A stretch of DNA of 64,000 nucleotides from JAGVSR01 sp031413815 (GCA_031413815.1 JANOFU010000102.1:108841-172840); one strand, 5' to 3'; shown: positions 36,981-46,515, counted from the first letter of the stretch. Numbers and translations are program-made. The notes: generated from the letters alone by a model not told the origin.

Positions 36981-37955
36981 CTACCCCCACAACTCCCGGC
37001 CCGGCGGCACAACGATGCCATTATTGATCGCAAGGCCGTGCGGGCGGTCATGGGCGAGCAGCAGCGGTCCATCGAGATCGACCCATTTCGCAGCTTGCGC
37101 GATGAGCATGGCGGGTGCCATCGCAAGCGAGGTCGCGACCATGCAGCCGGCCATGATGTCGAGGCCGAGGGACTGCGCGCGCGCCACCATCACCAGCGCT
37201 TGCGTCAATCCACCGGCCTTATCGAGTTTGATGTTGATGGCATCGTAGCGGTCCGTTAGCGCAGCAAGATCATCGCTCGTGTGGACGCTCTCGTCGGCGC
37301 ACACGGGCACACTACGTTTGATCTCCGCCAGCATTCCGTCCTGGCCGGCGGGCAGCGGCTGCTCGATGAGGTCGATGCCCGCGTCTGCCGCAACGCTGAG
37401 CAGGGCTTCAAGGGACTGCGGCACCCAGGCTTCGTTGGCGTCGGCCACAAGCCTGGCGTCTGGTCGCGCGGCCCGCACCGCGCGCATGCGGTCTTGATCG
37501 CCGGCGCCGCCGAGCTTGAGCTTCAAGAGTTTGAGATGGGGCACGCTGCGGGCGGCCTCCGCCATATCCTCGGGCTTGCCCAGGCTGAGCGTAAAGCACG
37601 TCTGGCGCGGCTGCATCGGCGTCCGCCCGGCCAACGCGGCAACAGATGACCCGCTCAGTTTCGCGTCGAGATCCCAAAGGGCGCAATCGAGCGCATTGCG
37701 GGCCGCACCTGCGGGCAATCGAGTTTGCAGCTCCGCGCGCGAGGCTGGAACGCCCGCCTTCTCAATCGCGGCGGCGACACCCCCAACCGTTTCGCCATAA
37801 TGCTGATACGGCACGCATTCGCCGCGGCCGTGAAACGCCCCCTCGCGCACAGTCGCAACAACAACGCCCGCTTCGGTCTTGCTGCCGCGCGAAATGACGA
37901 ACGGGTTGGCGAGTGGCCAGGTTTCAATAGCGACATGGACGGAGCGCGCGGTCAT
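36981..37955 (-). CDS. L-Ala-D/L-Glu (dipeptide) epimerase
   Basis: Enolase superfamily, muconate-lactonizing subgroup, 324 aa. The catalytic Lys is in LLKLKLGG near residue 147. Metal ligands are in VADANEAW near 172, EQPLP near 197 and CADESVH near 220. The second catalytic Lys is in NIKLDKAGG near 246. It fits the YcjG type that epimerises murein dipeptides in peptidoglycan recycling. Function is inferred from family. It lies 31 nt after the coiled-coil gene on the same strand. Confidence 0.86.
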   Translation of the reverse strand: MTARSVHVAIETWPLANPFVISRGSKTEAGVVVATVREGAFHGRGECVPYQHYGETVGGVAAAIEKAGVPASRAELQTRLPAGAARNALDCALWDLDAKLSGSSVAALAGRTPMQPRQTCFTLSLGKPEDMAEAARSVPHLKLLKLKLGGAGDQDRMRAVRAARPDARLVADANEAWVPQSLEALLSVAADAGIDLIEQPLPAGQDGMLAEIKRSVPVCADESVHTSDDLAALTDRYDAINIKLDKAGGLTQALVMVARAQSLGLDIMAGCMVATSLAMAPAMLIAQAAKWVDLDGPLLLAHDRPHGLAINNGIVVPPGRELWG

Positions 37956-37986
37956 CGGCCGTCACTGCGCGGTGGCCCGCGCCCCA

Positions 37987-40728
37987 TCAGGAGAGGTGGC
38001 CAGCCGCGTGGGCCAGGAACAGGTAGACGCGGCCCGTGTCCGACACGAGGTGGGTTTGCGCCATGCGTCCGCTGGGATCGCGCTGCTCGCTATCGCGGCG
38101 GATGCGATCAAAATCTTCCAGGTAGCGGTTGACCGTGCGCTGCAAGGCGGCATCCGTGCGCAATCGGCGGCTGATCTCGTCGAACAGGATGCGCCCGTCC
38201 GCGGAATACATGCCGCGCACCATGAACCCGCGCTGGCCGGCCGACAGGCGGGACCAAATCGCGGACGTTGTGGCGGGCTCGAGCGCGCGGGCGATGACAT
38301 CGACGTTGAGATTGAAGCCAGCCGGTGCTTGACCATCGGGCGCGGCACCTTGAGCGGTTTCTTCATCACGCGAGGCGCGCGCCAGGAGATCACCCAGCGA
38401 CCACACTTCGCGCGGCTCAGCGGCAGGCGGCCGGGCGGACGGCGGCAAGGGTGGCGTCTGGCGGGTGGCGTCGGCGGTCTTGGCGTAACCGGCGGTCAAG
38501 CTGGCATTGCCCGGCAGGGACACATCGCGGTTTTGGGCCGTTCGCGCGGTCAATGCCGACAGCTGATCGAGTGCCTTGATTTGGTCGGCGAGTGCGCGGC
38601 GCATCGTCTCGGTGCTTTCGCGGGTGGCGGTTGGCAATTGATCCAATTGCTGGCGCAAGCGGGTCTGTTCGGCGTGGATTTCAGCGGCGGCACGCGCGGC
38701 CCGCTGGCGGACTTCTTCGGATGTCAGATCCACGCGGCTCGACAGCGAGTCGAGCTGTTGGGAGACGGCGTTGGAGACGTTGGAAAAGCGCGAGCGCAGC
38801 TCTTCGAGTGTGCGGTTACCCTCTGCGTCGGTTTCGGTCTTGAACCGTTCCAAATCGGCCAATGCGGTTCGCTTGGTTGTTTCTGTGCCAAGCCGGATCT
38901 GTTCGGCCGTGGCGCGCGCGCGGCCTTCGGCGTCCGACAGCGAGCCTTCGATCGTGGACGAGTAGCCCTCGACAAAACGGTTGAACTCGTCGGCCTTGCC
39001 CGACAATTGCTCAAGCGTGTGTGAGAGTTCGGTGTGGCGGTTCTGTAAGGTCGTGTCGATCTTGTAGTTGACGGTTTCCAGCGCGTTGGCGGCGCGCATG
39101 ATGGTCTGGCCCTGATTTTCGAACCGGTTGGTGACCTGGTTGATCTGCCCGAGCAGGTTTTCCGAGACGTTCTTCAGCATGTCGGACTGACCGGCGAGGT
39201 TCTCGATCGCCTTCAGCGACTGACGCGTGATGTTTTCGCTCGTACGGCGCACCGAGCTGATGCCTTGCACCAGCTGCTCGTCGAGTTCCTGCGTTTGCAG
39301 CCGGATGGTCTCACTGAAGGTGCGGGCATGGTTTTCAAGGGCGGACGTCACAGCCTGGGTGCGGTCGCCAACAGCGCCGTCGATGGCCAGCGTCGAGCGC
39401 AGAATCGTTTCATCAAACAATCGCAGGCGATTGCTGAACGCCTCGTCTATCGCCTTGGTCCGCTGCACCAGGTGGCTATCAAAGTTCTCGGCCCGGTTGG
39501 CAAGCGTCGTGTCGAGCGCGCGGGCATACTCCTCAAAGACAAGCTGGATCTGATCGCTGCGCGATCCGAGCGCTGAGGCAAGGGCAGAGGTATAGCCTTC
39601 TAGCACGTTCTGAATGTCTTCCGTGCGATGACCCAGCGCTGTGCCAATGGCACCGGTGTATGTTTCGAGCACGTTCTGGAGGTGGTCGGTGCGCTCACCC
39701 AGCGTGTGTTCCAACCGGCCTGCGCTTTGGCCGACAGCCACTTCGAGCGAGGTCAGATTTTCACCGGCGCTCTGAATGATGGTCGCCAGTTTGATCTGCT
39801 GTGTGGACAGTTTCTCAATCAGGGCCGGAACGTCAGTGCCCAGGGTCTTGAGTGTGTCGGTCACGCGCTCGCTGGTATTCAGCAGGGCGTGGCGTTCGCC
39901 AGAAAGCTCTTGGATCAAACCGCGGATCTTGCGCTCGTTTTCTTCATACGATCGCTCAAGCGCGGACACTTCGTTGTGGACCAGCGCTTCCAATTCGCCG
40001 GCGCGGCCCAGCGCGCGCGACACCGCATCGTTCATGAACGAAACCTGGCGGCGGACGGCCTGTCCCAGCGAGGCCACAGATTGCTCGGCCATGCGGTCGG
40101 GTTCGGCCAAGCGAATGGCGACTTCGGTCATGGTCGAGGAGCGCAGGCGCAATTCTTCCGAGCGCCAGGCGAGCAGGGCCAGGAACCAGAGCACGGCGAT
40201 GGGAACGACAATCGCGGCAGCGGTTAAAAAAGTGGAGGGTTGCGCCAGGATCGCAAAGAGGCCGGCACCCGCGCTGTACTGAGAGCCGAAGATCGCGGCA
40301 CTAAAGCCAACGCCAATGACGCCCCAAACGACGCTGGCGATGATGGCGTACTTGAAGGGCGCATTTGAAGGCTTCTGGTCGAGTGCGTATATCAGACCGC
40401 CGATTGAGGGCGAGTCGTCGTTGGCCGCGACTTGGCCGCGCGGTGGACCGGCTGGGCGGCGGCGCGCGGCGCGCCGTGCGGGGGCCGGTTGGTCTGGTTC
40501 ATTCGCGGGAGCGCCGGACGCACTGCCGGGTGCACCGCGGACCGCGGATTTGCTGCGGGCGTCTTCTGGGATGGGCGGAGGCGCGGCTCCCGGTTTGGAT
40601 GCGGCGCTTGAGAATGAGGGCTCGCTGATTTTGGGAGCGACTGCGGCTGCTGCCGCGGTCACAGCGGTAGCGTCCGCTGGAAAGAACAGGCTCGGCGGCT
40701 CAGAAGTGAGTTTTTTGTCTTGAGCCAT
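37987..40728 (-). CDS. Large membrane-anchored coiled-coil protein, GPR/RgsE-like
   Basis: 913 aa. A Pro/Ala-rich cytoplasmic N-terminus (residues 1-120) is followed by two closely spaced membrane segments (about 121-185), then about 500 residues of apolipoprotein-like heptad/11-mer repeats (motifs such as LGHRTEDIQNVLEGYTSAL recurring every ~22 residues), a Pro-rich linker and a conserved ~110-residue C-terminal domain with DRRLR-like helices and YLFLAHAAGHL. This order resembles the Growth Pole Ring protein/RgsE scaffold for polar growth in Hyphomicrobiales, though it is shorter. Start ATG 40728. The Hpt gene is divergent, 349 nt away. Function is by architecture only. Confidence 0.75.
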   Translation of the reverse strand: MAQDKKLTSEPPSLFFPADATAVTAAAAAVAPKISEPSFSSAASKPGAAPPPIPEDARSKSAVRGAPGSASGAPANEPDQPAPARRAARRRPAGPPRGQVAANDDSPSIGGLIYALDQKPSNAPFKYAIIASVVWGVIGVGFSAAIFGSQYSAGAGLFAILAQPSTFLTAAAIVVPIAVLWFLALLAWRSEELRLRSSTMTEVAIRLAEPDRMAEQSVASLGQAVRRQVSFMNDAVSRALGRAGELEALVHNEVSALERSYEENERKIRGLIQELSGERHALLNTSERVTDTLKTLGTDVPALIEKLSTQQIKLATIIQSAGENLTSLEVAVGQSAGRLEHTLGERTDHLQNVLETYTGAIGTALGHRTEDIQNVLEGYTSALASALGSRSDQIQLVFEEYARALDTTLANRAENFDSHLVQRTKAIDEAFSNRLRLFDETILRSTLAIDGAVGDRTQAVTSALENHARTFSETIRLQTQELDEQLVQGISSVRRTSENITRQSLKAIENLAGQSDMLKNVSENLLGQINQVTNRFENQGQTIMRAANALETVNYKIDTTLQNRHTELSHTLEQLSGKADEFNRFVEGYSSTIEGSLSDAEGRARATAEQIRLGTETTKRTALADLERFKTETDAEGNRTLEELRSRFSNVSNAVSQQLDSLSSRVDLTSEEVRQRAARAAAEIHAEQTRLRQQLDQLPTATRESTETMRRALADQIKALDQLSALTARTAQNRDVSLPGNASLTAGYAKTADATRQTPPLPPSARPPAAEPREVWSLGDLLARASRDEETAQGAAPDGQAPAGFNLNVDVIARALEPATTSAIWSRLSAGQRGFMVRGMYSADGRILFDEISRRLRTDAALQRTVNRYLEDFDRIRRDSEQRDPSGRMAQTHLVSDTGRVYLFLAHAAGHLS

Positions 40729-41077
40729 GAATTTTCCGCGCACCCCGCGCCCGAAGGCGCCCCACGCCCAATTGATAGCGCAAATCAAAGGCCTAGCTCA
40801 AACACCAATTTGGACTTTTGAGCGGTTTCCTGGACTTAGCACGAAACTGGAAGAACCCCTGTGGACTAGGCGTGTTTTGGGGCCAAATGAAGATGCCGTT
40901 GGCTCGTTCCACCGCAACAATCCTTACCGGAATGTTGAAACAATGCCCTCGAATTCACCATGACGGTTTACGGACGCTTACGTCCGTTGTGAGAACGTGG
41001 GACGTGCCGGGAGAGCATCGTCCTGCGCGTGCCGTTCGTCTGAACACAAGTCTTTTGTAGCGGGAGGCCCTCGGCCG
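40729..41077. other. Divergent intergenic region, coiled-coil gene / hpt
   Basis: 349 nt with no credible gene. It must hold both promoters, but I cannot assign -35/-10 boxes with confidence. No repeat from the other families is seen. Confidence 0.5.
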
Positions 41078-41476
41078 ATGGACGTCGCCGTCAGCGTGCT
41101 CGATCTTGATTTTGGTGCCGCCCGCCGGGTCGAACCGGGCGCGCCGTGGCCCGTGGATCTCGCCCACCTGCGCCGCTATACGCTGGGGGATAAGCAACTC
41201 GAGTTCGAAGTGCTCGGCTTGTTTGCGGGCGAATTGCCCAAGACCGTTGCCGCGCTGCGTCACGCCGCAAACGACCGCGAATGGCATATGGCCGCACACA
41301 CGCTTAAGGGTTCGGCGCGGGCTGTGGGAGCGTGGCGCCTCGCTCGCGCCGCCCAAATCGCAGAACACCACCCTCTGACGGGAGATCCGGACGCTTGCGC
41401 CAAGGCTCTCGCGTCGGTCGAGGCGGCGGTGGAAGAAGCCGAAGGCTATATTCGCCAAATCACTCGCACGATGTAG
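41078..41476 (+). CDS. Hpt domain phosphotransfer protein
   Basis: 132 aa histidine phosphotransfer domain. The phospho-accepting His is in AAHTLKGSARAVGA near residue 70, with the flanking four-helix pattern. No kinase or receiver domain is fused and no two-component gene adjoins, so it is an orphan Hpt. Start ATG 41078 preceded by GGGAGG. Its position beside a polar-scaffold-like gene may be meaningful, but a partner cannot be named. Confidence 0.85.
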   Translation: MDVAVSVLDLDFGAARRVEPGAPWPVDLAHLRRYTLGDKQLEFEVLGLFAGELPKTVAALRHAANDREWHMAAHTLKGSARAVGAWRLARAAQIAEHHPLTGDPDACAKALASVEAAVEEAEGYIRQITRTM

Positions 41477-41639
41477 GCTTTGGGGTCCGGCACAGCCCTT
41501 GAATTCAACCGGTCCGGCGTCTAAGTCTGCGCGTCCGCTGACGTGATCGCCAAATGCCGCAGTCAGCCCGGGCTTTACCGCCGCTGCGTCTGGTCCTCCA
41601 GCCCGTCAACGCCGGTGTTCAGGAGCGCAAAGAGTGCCA

Positions 41640-41960
41640 ATGGCCAAGATCACTTTCATACAACCTGACGGCACCAGCCAAACAGTCGAAGCCCAAGCCG
41701 GTTTGACGGTGATGGAAGCAGCCAAAATGAACAATGTACCGGGCATCGATGCAGAGTGTGGGGGTGCATGCGCGTGTGCGACATGCCACGTCTACGTTGA
41801 TGCGGCATGGCGCGACAAAGCCGGCAAACCGGCCGACATGGAAGAAGACATGCTGGACTTCGCATTTGACGTTCGCGAAGAGAGCCGCTTGTGCTGCCAA
41901 ATCAAAGTGAGCCCGCAGATTGACGGCCTGGTCGTGCGCGTTCCAGCAAAACAGTTTTAG
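41640..41960 (+). CDS. 2Fe-2S ferredoxin (adrenodoxin type)
   Basis: 106 aa. Cluster ligands are in ECGGACACATCHVYV (residues 41-55) and CC of SRLCCQIK near 91. The pattern Cys-x5-Cys-x2-Cys...Cys and the HVYV stretch match vertebrate-type/FdxB ferredoxins. Start ATG 41640; GTG 41634, with AGGAG 8 nt upstream, is a fair alternative. It lies 47 nt before a ferredoxin reductase, forming a likely electron-transfer pair. Confidence 0.92.
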   Translation: MAKITFIQPDGTSQTVEAQAGLTVMEAAKMNNVPGIDAECGGACACATCHVYVDAAWRDKAGKPADMEEDMLDFAFDVREESRLCCQIKVSPQIDGLVVRVPAKQF

Positions 41961-42007
41961 CGCTGCAGCTTGCGCCCCTGTAACCGCTGCGGCGTGAAGG
42001 ATTGACG

Positions 42008-43066
42008 ATGACACCTGATACGATAGCCGCAGAAGGTGGCGCGACCGGTCTGATTGAAACAGATGTCGTGATTATTGGCGCTGGACCGGTCGGGTTGTTT
42101 GCCGTGTTCGAGTTGGGGCTGGTCGACGTTAAAGCGCACGTGGTCGATATTCTCGGCAAGCCCGGCGGACAATGCGCCGAACTCTATCCGGAAAAACCCA
42201 TTTACGACGTGCCGGGCCTGCCCATTGTCACTGGGCAAGAGCTGACCGACAGGCTGCTGGAGCAGATCAAACCGTTCGGGGCCGAGTTTCATTTGGGCGA
42301 GCGGATCGACGAATTGCGCCGCGAAACCGATGGGCGGTTCCGGCTTGTTACGGACAGTGGCCAGCACTTTTTAACGAAGGCGGTTGTCGTCGCCGCCGGT
42401 GGCGGATCGTTCACGCCCAAGCGGCCGCCGCTGGAGGGCATCGAAAGCTACGAAGGCGCGTCCGTGCACTACTCGGTGCGAAAGATGGAGATTTTCCGTG
42501 GCAAAGATGTCCTGATTGTTGGCGGAGGGGACTCCGCACTCGATTGGACGCTTAATCTGCAACCGTTGGCCAAGAGCCTCACCCTGCTGCATCGCCGTGA
42601 TGACTTCCGCGGCGCACCCCATTCCGTGGAGCAGATGCGCGAGCGGGTTGCGGAAGGTAACGTGCGGTTGATGATCGGTCAGATCGGAGCGCTGCATGGC
42701 GAGGGCGGCGTGCTCGATGGCGTGACAGTCAAAACCAAGGATGGCGCCGAGCGCATCGTGTGCAACGCGTTGCTGCCGTTCTTCGGGTTGACGATGAAGC
42801 TCGGACCAATAGCAAATTGGGGATTGAACCTGGCGGAGAACCTCATCCCCGTCGATACCGAGCGGTTTGAGACGAGCGAAAAGGGCATCTTCGCCATCGG
42901 TGATATCAATCACTATCCTGGCAAGTTGAAGCTCATTCTATCGGGTTTCCATGAGGCGGCATTGATGGCGCAGGCCGTCCATAAAATCGTCCATCCGGAC
43001 AAGAAGCTGTTGTTCCAGTACACGACGTCATCATCGAGCCTGCAGAAAAAGCTCGGTGTAAAATAG
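42008..43066 (+). CDS. Ferredoxin--NADP+ reductase (thioredoxin reductase-like)
   Basis: FAD/NADPH flavoprotein of 352 aa. The FAD motif VVIIGAGPVGLFAVFEL is at about residues 20-36, the NADPH motif VLIVGGGDSALDW near 168 and the FAD-closing GIFAIGDINHYPG near 295. It lacks the CxxC of true thioredoxin reductases, which places it with the TrxR-like FNRs of alphaproteobacteria and Bacillus. TTG 42002 is an alternative start. Its probable partner is the ferredoxin just upstream. Confidence 0.9.
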   Translation: MTPDTIAAEGGATGLIETDVVIIGAGPVGLFAVFELGLVDVKAHVVDILGKPGGQCAELYPEKPIYDVPGLPIVTGQELTDRLLEQIKPFGAEFHLGERIDELRRETDGRFRLVTDSGQHFLTKAVVVAAGGGSFTPKRPPLEGIESYEGASVHYSVRKMEIFRGKDVLIVGGGDSALDWTLNLQPLAKSLTLLHRRDDFRGAPHSVEQMRERVAEGNVRLMIGQIGALHGEGGVLDGVTVKTKDGAERIVCNALLPFFGLTMKLGPIANWGLNLAENLIPVDTERFETSEKGIFAIGDINHYPGKLKLILSGFHEAALMAQAVHKIVHPDKKLLFQYTTSSSSLQKKLGVK

Positions 43067-43068
43067 CG

Positions 43069-44346
43069 CTAGTCGCCAGCGCTCAAGACGAACAAGACTG
43101 CAAAGCCGCTTGAGACGGCCTTGCGAACAAGCGGCGGGAACGCGGTGATGGCGCGCTTGATGCGGGGTCTCATAAACCCAAGATACATTGTGGCGTAGGC
43201 TCGCCCTGCGAGCGACATCGGCACAGCCCAGTCGCTGACGCCGACGGACGAGTCTGCCCAATCGAGTTTGTAATTGTCGCCGGGGGCCATAAGATCGAAC
43301 GCGTTGAGCCCGCTGTTACAGGCGCGGCGGATGCTGTCTTCCATCAGCAGCGAACCCGCACCGGTCTTTTCATACTTCAGATTGTAGGCAATGACGTGGA
43401 TGGCAATCCGCTCGCGGCATGTCATGGTCAGTTCGATCGCGGCGACCTCGCCGTTGGACTTCAGCATCGCAATATCGCAGTTGGCCGGCTTGGGGCCGCC
43501 GCTAAGAGCGTCGCGAAAGAAGTCCGCTGTTCTGGGGTCGGCCAACGCTGGTGAGACGAGCCCCTTGTCTTTCAGCCATGCGCGCTTCAGCGTCATGGCC
43601 AGGGTGGCTGCGTCGCGCGCGGCCGGCCCATGCGGCAGCCGTTCGATCGACATTGCGCCGCGTTCTTCCAGGCGGCGATGCTGGCGCCGCCGGTTGCGTC
43701 GGGCAGCGCCGGAGTAGCGCTGTTCATAGTCTGCGAAATTTTTTGACTGAGAAAAATCGAGGTAGGGTGCGGTCTGTTGTTCGGTGGCAATGCCTTTGAG
43801 TTTGATCAGCAGCGGCGCGATGTGGGAATCGGCGCGCACCTTGCGCAGGCGCACGAGGTCCACCTTGGCCGCGCGCACGCCGAAATCCCAAGCCGTTCGC
43901 AAATCAGCGTGCGTGACCGCGTCAGTATCGATGATGACGTCGCCGTACTGACTGACGGGATCGCCCATGAACGTGAGCTTGGTGAGCCCTTTCGAGCGGG
44001 TGCACACGAAGGGGAACACCAGCACGAGGCGGCCGGTTTGACGTCCGGTGACAATGGCGAGGCGGGTGTTGGGCGCCGCACCTTCGGCGGGCAGGAAGTG
44101 GTTCGCCCAGTGCCACAGCCAGTTGTAATCCTGGAACAGCTGGCGGCACGAGGCGCAGCGCTGGAAGAGGCCGGCCCAGTCGGCTTCGAGCGCGTTAAAG
44201 CCAGCGCGGTCTGTGACAAGGCTGAACTCGAGTGTCGCGGAACGGGACACAACCTTGTCGTTAACAGACTTCAAGCTGCCCGAGGGAGCCGGAAGCTGGG
44301 TGCCGTCCGTCGACGTGCGGTACGGAATGAGGGCGGCAGAGGTCAT
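43069..44346 (-). CDS. GNAT/FemAB-like acyltransferase (CelD-type)
   Basis: 425 aa. The region of residues 40-230 shows the N-terminal acyltransferase fold with CRQLFQDYNWLWHWANHF. A second GNAT half (BioF2-like Acetyltransf_6) includes IHVIAYNLKYEKTGAGSLLMEDSIRRA near 330. Such proteins occur in polysaccharide or lipid-modification loci and were once called CelD. There is no such locus here, so the acceptor is unknown. It is convergent with the reductase gene (2 nt between stops). Confidence 0.78.
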   Translation of the reverse strand: MTSAALIPYRTSTDGTQLPAPSGSLKSVNDKVVSRSATLEFSLVTDRAGFNALEADWAGLFQRCASCRQLFQDYNWLWHWANHFLPAEGAAPNTRLAIVTGRQTGRLVLVFPFVCTRSKGLTKLTFMGDPVSQYGDVIIDTDAVTHADLRTAWDFGVRAAKVDLVRLRKVRADSHIAPLLIKLKGIATEQQTAPYLDFSQSKNFADYEQRYSGAARRNRRRQHRRLEERGAMSIERLPHGPAARDAATLAMTLKRAWLKDKGLVSPALADPRTADFFRDALSGGPKPANCDIAMLKSNGEVAAIELTMTCRERIAIHVIAYNLKYEKTGAGSLLMEDSIRRACNSGLNAFDLMAPGDNYKLDWADSSVGVSDWAVPMSLAGRAYATMYLGFMRPRIKRAITAFPPLVRKAVSSGFAVLFVLSAGD

Positions 44347-44422
44347 CGGAGGGGGCCTCGTTAACAGGAAACCAGAAGGTCACCGTTGACGAGCAAAGCA
44401 CGTGCCAGCAGATATTAAAATC

Positions 44423-44992
44423 TCAGCCGCCGATTTTATCGCTCTGGCTGTCCCACCACGCGTCGGACCCGTAGGCCGGGCCGCTGTCAGACCCGCTGCC
44501 ACTCCAGTCTCCGAACCAGCCATTATTTGCGACGGGAGCCTGCTTGATCACCGCTGGCGTAAAGTCACCTGCCAAATGGCGGGTCAGGTTCTGCTTGATG
44601 TCGGCAGTCTTGACCGGGGTGCAATAGTTGGGCTCGGCAGCGATCGCCTTGGTGACGCCGCCGTAGGCCGTATCGTAGATTTTTTCGACACGCCCCAGAT
44701 CAGCGGGCGCAATGCTGGCCGTCTCAGCAGCGAGGAAGCTCGTCTTCAGTTTCACCGGATCGAAATTATAGCCGCACTTCACGGCCCGCGCAGACAGCGA
44801 GCCAACAGAGAAGGCGCGCGAAGTTGGATCACTCGTAGGCGCCGCTGGAACTGCGGCCGCAGCGACGACATTCGAAGTGTCACTGCTGCCGCCGAATAGC
44901 GATCCCGTCGTTAGGCCGGTGCCGCTTGAGCAGCCAGCCATAGCAACGGATGCGACCCCTACGGCCACCAAAACCAGCGTGCTCGATTTCAT
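44423..44992 (-). CDS. Hypothetical lipoprotein
   Basis: 189 aa. A type II signal peptide with lipobox VAMAGC, Cys at residue 20, marks it as a lipoprotein. After a low-complexity Ser/Ala/Gly region, a middle part (about 65-130) holds two Cys (VKCGYNFDP and PNYCTPV) that could form a disulfide. The C-terminus is Gly/Ser/Trp-rich. I recognise no named family. Position after the acyltransferase gene on the same strand gives no function. Confidence 0.75.
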   Translation of the reverse strand: MKSSTLVLVAVGVASVAMAGCSSGTGLTTGSLFGGSSDTSNVVAAAAVPAAPTSDPTSRAFSVGSLSARAVKCGYNFDPVKLKTSFLAAETASIAPADLGRVEKIYDTAYGGVTKAIAAEPNYCTPVKTADIKQNLTRHLAGDFTPAVIKQAPVANNGWFGDWSGSGSDSGPAYGSDAWWDSQSDKIGG

Positions 44993-45339
44993 GGCTCTAA
45001 GCCCCGATTCCCATTCAATTCGATAGGTTTAGACGAAAGTGCGGCGAGCGGTCAATCTGGCGGCAGGATTCGGGCGGGGAGAAGGCTGAAGACAGAAGAA
45101 GATGCGGTGCCAAGCACCAGGACTATAAATCGAATTCCAACTGGTTCAGCTGGAGCCGGGCACCGAAACCGAACGGTGCCTGGCATCGGGCCACTATAGT
45201 TGCGGGTGATTGAAAGTATCGGAGACCCGGTGCCTGGCACCGTCTGGGACGAACTCTGCCGAGGCGGTGCCAAGCACCAGGTTTCGATGGTTTTATTTGA
45301 TCGAGGCGTTTGGGGCCTGATGCCAGGCACCGTTTGTCC
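44993..45339. other. Lipoprotein-VWA intergenic region
   Basis: 347 nt with no gene; about 240 nt is composite repeat copy 1. Short ORFs here are read-throughs of the repeat. Confidence 0.6.
45106..45332 (+). repeat. Composite palindromic repeat, copy 1
   Basis: Contains GGTGCCAAGCACCAGG (45106), GGTGCCTGGCATCGGGCCAC (45175), then CCCGGTGCCTGGCACCG (45227), a conserved CTGGGACGA and TCTGCCGAGGCGGTGCC block (45244-45270), and a second GCACCAGG. The right end is TGATGCCAGGCACCG. The first and last units make this copy look like two nested or tandem partial copies. Confidence 0.8.
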
Positions 45340-46515
45340 CTACCGCATCAGCTCCCGGATGGCCGCGTCCAGTCCTTCGAGCGTCAGCGGGTACATGCGC
45401 CCGCCCATCAATTGGCGCACAAGGCCGATCGACGGCGTCCAATCCCAATGGCCTTCAGGCACCGGATTGAGCCACACGCAATGCTCATAAATCCCCGTCA
45501 CCCGTTGCAGCCAAGCCCCACCGGGCTCGTCGTTCATATGCTCAACGGCACCACCCGTATGTGTGATCTCGTACGGGCTCATCGCTGCGTCGCCGACGAA
45601 GATGACTTTGTAGTCGGCGGTATAGGTGTGCAGGATCTGCCAAGTCGGCGTCTTGTCGGTCCAGCGGCGGGCATTGTCGCGCCAGATGTCTTCGTAGAGG
45701 CAGTTGTGGAAGTAGACGTACTCGAGGTGCTTGAACTCGGTGCGCGCGGCTGAAAACAATTCCTCGACGCCCCTCACGTGCCAGTCCATCGAGCCGCCCA
45801 CGTCGAAGAACATGAGAACCTTGACCGCATTGCGCCGCTCGGCGCGCATGCGGATATCGAGATAGCCTTTTTCGGCGGTGCCGCGAATGGTGCTGTCGAG
45901 ATCGAACTCTTCGGCCGCACCTTGGCGCGCGAACTGGCGCAAGCGGCGCAGGGCCACTTTGATATTGCGCGTGCCGATTTCGACATCGTCCGCGAGATCT
46001 TTGAACTCGCGCTTGTCCCAGACTTTGATGGCGCGCTGATGCCGGCTTTCCTTCTGGCCAATGCGCACACCGGCCGGGTTATAGCCGTAGGCCCCGAAGG
46101 GCGAGGTCCCGCCGGTTCCGATCCATTTGTTGCCGCCTTGGTGGCGCTCCTTCTGTTCGGCGAGGCGCTTCTGCAGCTCCTCCATGATTTTTTCCCAGCC
46201 GCCCAGTTCGGCGATGTTGGCCTTCTCCTCCTCGCTCAGGTAGAGCTGTGAGACCGCGCGCAGCCAGTCCTCGGGGATGTTCGCTTCGAGGCTTTCGCTC
46301 ATCAGCTCAAGACCCTTGAACACGTGGCCGAACACTTGATCGAAGCGGTCGAGGTGGCGCTCGTCTTTGACGAGGACGGACCGGGACAGGTAGTAGAAAT
46401 CCTCGACGCGACCCTGCGCACAGCCCGCGTCGATCGCCTCCAGCAGCGTCAGGTATTCCTTGACGGTGACGGGGAGTTTGGCAGCGCGCAGTTCTGAGAA
46501 GAATTTGGTGAGCAT
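45340..46515 (-). CDS. VWA domain-containing protein (CoxE-like)
   Basis: 391 aa. The C-terminal half is a von Willebrand A/CoxE-like domain with a MIDAS-like FDVGGSMDWHV (DxGxS) near residue 245. N-terminal residues 1-120 are helical (MLTKFFSELRAAKLPVTVKEYL), as in the DUF/CoxE proteins that pair with MoxR ATPases. No moxR lies in the window. Start ATG 46515; the ORF runs on to 46824 only because the adjacent repeat has no stop in this frame. A role with an ATPase partner is inferred from family. Confidence 0.85.
   Translation of the reverse strand: MLTKFFSELRAAKLPVTVKEYLTLLEAIDAGCAQGRVEDFYYLSRSVLVKDERHLDRFDQVFGHVFKGLELMSESLEANIPEDWLRAVSQLYLSEEEKANIAELGGWEKIMEELQKRLAEQKERHQGGNKWIGTGGTSPFGAYGYNPAGVRIGQKESRHQRAIKVWDKREFKDLADDVEIGTRNIKVALRRLRQFARQGAAEEFDLDSTIRGTAEKGYLDIRMRAERRNAVKVLMFFDVGGSMDWHVRGVEELFSAARTEFKHLEYVYFHNCLYEDIWRDNARRWTDKTPTWQILHTYTADYKVIFVGDAAMSPYEITHTGGAVEHMNDEPGGAWLQRVTGIYEHCVWLNPVPEGHWDWTPSIGLVRQLMGGRMYPLTLEGLDAAIRELMR

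Noticed and set aside
37879..39024. 381-aa + strand ORF
   Set aside because: Antisense to the coiled-coil gene and dipeptide epimerase; composition not protein-like.
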